Positions 62,493-64,000 of a stretch of DNA of 64,000 nt are shown in pieces; the stretch's first letter is position 1, and every line of letters starts with the position of its first letter. Position numbers and translations under genes: made by a program. The DNA comes from Hymenobacter mucosus (GTDB lineage: Bacteria > Bacteroidota > Bacteroidia > Cytophagales > Hymenobacteraceae): assembly GCF_900188255.1 (NCBI RefSeq), contig NZ_FZNS01000005.1:310001-374000 (forward strand), read 5' to 3'. Below the pieces are notes generated by a model. The model worked only from the letters and a program-made list of their open reading frames with translations. It did no database searches and had not been told where the DNA came from.

Positions 62493-64000
62493 TTACTCGC
62501 CTTTCTTCTTAGTGTCTGGCTCGTCATCGTTGGGCTCGGGAGTTTCTTCCGGGCGCTCATCGCTGGCAAGGTTGGGCATTTCACCGCTCTTGCTTACGGA
62601 GAAGGTTAGCTCCTCAGCATCGGCAGTGTAATCGGCCGTGATAACATCGCCCTGGGCGATTTCGGCTTTTAGAATTTCCTCCGCAATCGGATCTTCAATG
62701 TACTTCTGGATGGCCCGGTTCAGCGGACGTGCACCATACTTCGGATCGTAGCCTTTCTCGGCTACAAAGTCCTTAGCAGCATCGGTCAGCTCCACTCGGT
62801 AGCCCAGTGTCTGGATGCGGTTGAGCAACTTCGACAGCGAAATGTCAATAATGCGGTGGATGTCGTGCTTCTCAAGCGAGTTGAACACGATAACATCGTC
62901 CAAACGGTTGAGGAACTCTGGTGAGAAGGTCTTGCGCAGAGCATTAGTGATAGTGCCCTTCGTAATCTCGTCCATGTTCTCCTGACGAGCCTTAGTGCCG
63001 AAGCCAATGCCAGCCCCGAAGTCCTGCAAGTCACGAGCTCCAATGTTAGAGGTCATGATGATGATGGTGTTGCGGAAGTCCACCTTGCGACCAAGGCCGT
63101 CGGTCAGAATGCCGTCATCTAGCACTTGCAAAAGCAGGTTGTACACGTCGGGGTGAGCTTTTTCAATCTCATCCAGCAGAATAACCGAATATGGCTTGCG
63201 ACGAATCTTCTCCGTGAGCTGACCGCCTTCTTCGTAGCCTACGTAGCCGGGAGGTGCGCCCACTAGGCGCGAGATGCTGAATTTCTCCATGTACTCCGAC
63301 ATATCGATACGCACGAGCGAATCTTCCTTATCGAAGAGGTAGTTAGCCAACACCTTCGCCAGTTCCGTCTTACCTACACCAGTTGGGCCTAGGAATACGA
63401 AAGAGCCGATTGGCTTCTTAGGGTCTTTCAAACCTACGCGAGTACGCTGAATAGCCTTCACAAGCTGAGCAATGGCCTTATCCTGACCAATCACCTTGCC
63501 CTTCAGCTCATCACCCATTTTCAGGAGCTTAGAGCTTTCGTTCTGAGCTACGCGGGAAACAGGAATGCCAGTCATCATGGCAATAACCTCAGCTACGTTC
63601 TCCTCTTTTACGGTGTAGCGCTTTTTCTTGGTCTCCTCTTCCCAATCCTTTTTGGCTTGGTCGAGTTGATCGATCAGCTTTTTCTCCGTGTCGCGGAGCT
63701 TAGCAGCTTCCTCGTACTTCTGCGATTTTACAACGCGGTTCTTCTCCGTCTTGATATTCTCAATCTGCTCTTCAAGCTTGAGGATATCTTCGGGTACCAC
63801 GATGTTGTTGATGTGGACACGGGCACCAGCCTCGTCAAGAATGTCGATGGCCTTATCGGGGAGGAAACGGTCCGACATGTAGCGGTCTGACAGTTTCACA
63901 CAAGCCTCAATTGCCTTGTCGGTGTACAGAACGTGATGGTGGTCCTGATACTTGTCCTTGATGTTGTTCAGGATTTCAATCGTCTCTTCTGGAGTGGTAG
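62493..64000 (-). CDS. clpC: ATP-dependent Clp protease ATP-binding subunit ClpC (C-terminal part; cut by window end)
   Basis: The unfoldase that feeds ClpP. The visible part opens in the D1 domain (TPEETIEILNNIKDKYQDH) and has the UVR-like middle region (SQKYEEAAKLRDTEKKL). The second AAA domain has Walker A GPTGVGKTEL, Walker B SVILLDEIEKAHPD and the late GYDPKYGARPLNRAIQKYI. A GTG in frame at 63899 is internal, not a start: the protein reads on to base 64000. About 500 residues are seen of a usual 840 or so. The C-terminal tail is acidic. Confidence 0.94.
   Translation of the reverse strand, partial: TTPEETIEILNNIKDKYQDHHHVLYTDKAIEACVKLSDRYMSDRFLPDKAIDILDEAGARVHINNIVVPEDILKLEEQIENIKTEKNRVVKSQKYEEAAKLRDTEKKLIDQLDQAKKDWEEETKKKRYTVKEENVAEVIAMMTGIPVSRVAQNESSKLLKMGDELKGKVIGQDKAIAQLVKAIQRTRVGLKDPKKPIGSFVFLGPTGVGKTELAKVLANYLFDKEDSLVRIDMSEYMEKFSISRLVGAPPGYVGYEEGGQLTEKIRRKPYSVILLDEIEKAHPDVYNLLLQVLDDGILTDGLGRKVDFRNTIIIMTSNIGARDLQDFGAGIGFGTKARQENMDEITKGTITNALRKTFSPEFLNRLDDVIVFNSLEKHDIHRIIDISLSKLLNRIQTLGYRVELTDAAKDFVAEKGYDPKYGARPLNRAIQKYIEDPIAEEILKAEIAQGDVITADYTADAEELTFSVSKSGEMPNLASDERPEETPEPNDDEPDTKKKGE

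Noticed and set aside
63899..63899. A GTG start for clpC within the window
   Set aside because: The frame continues upstream with clear ClpC sequence to the window end, so the gene is cut by the window and GTG is an internal Val.
1..64000. CRISPR arrays, tRNA or rRNA genes, insertion sequences and prophage genes
   Set aside because: I looked for regular direct repeats, cloverleaf-like segments and transposase or integrase motifs and saw none. This is by eye, so a tRNA in an intergenic gap could be missed.

Overview
The window comes from a chromosome of the phylum Bacteroidota, most likely a Hymenobacter-like member of the Cytophagales. Evidence: a SusC/SusD outer-membrane pair, the Bacteroidota-type RNA polymerase omega subunit, a DUF4835 protein beside coaB and recN, an OstA-like/BamD pair, and several promoters of the phylum's TTTG-N19-21-TAnnTTTG type. 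Base composition is fairly G+C-rich with one clear AT-rich exception near 25.2-26.0 kb. I saw no rRNA, tRNA, CRISPR array, transposase, integrase or phage gene. The assignment rests on reading the proteins, not on a database search.

Region by region: 0.2-4.1 kb carries mutL and two tandem rhomboid proteases. 4.2-6.7 kb has mdh and tilS on the minus strand. 6.9-15.1 kb is a plus-strand housekeeping block: OstA-like protein, bamD, rpoZ, a split coaC/coaB, DUF4835 protein, recN and fabI. It joins outer-membrane biogenesis, coenzyme A synthesis, DNA repair and fatty-acid synthesis. 15.4-20.3 kb holds a CYP152-type P450 peroxygenase and two secreted pectinesterases that flank a porin on the other strand. 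20.4-31.8 kb is an accessory stretch: small unknown proteins, an ACT-domain protein, three alpha/beta hydrolases (one very like RsbQ), a barstar-like protein, an AT-rich membrane protein, an ABC exporter and an acyltransferase. 32.2-34.4 kb has an isolated molybdenum hydroxylase large subunit. 34.5-41.4 kb has susC-susD with a divergent secreted M28 aminopeptidase, suggesting peptide scavenging. 41.5-46.6 kb has a lipoprotein, a Tat-type dienelactone hydrolase, a glycosyltransferase-like protein, a cupin, a Kazal-type inhibitor and two YtxH proteins. 46.6-47.1 kb is a non-coding tandem duplication. 47.1-55.9 kb has lysS, an unknown 345-residue protein, a Prc/Tsp protease, a glycine-zipper stress protein, proline dehydrogenase and small proteins. 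56.0-64.0 kb has aroB-aroA, a BtuF-like binding protein, an M42 aminopeptidase, an acyl-CoA carboxylase beta subunit and the C-terminal part of clpC, cut by the window end.

The observations most worth following are: (i) two diverged tandem copies of a 234-236 nt intergenic element, each ending in a nearly identical hairpin, candidate paralogous small RNAs; (ii) a promoter that fires straight into competing hairpins ahead of recN; (iii) a conserved operator plus promoter, with spacing kept to one base, ahead of both pectinesterases, implying a CTG start in the second; (iv) coaBC split in two with a separate promoter for coaB; (v) a MutL whose endonuclease motifs are degenerate; and (vi) very long, nearly perfect hairpins at four convergent gene junctions.
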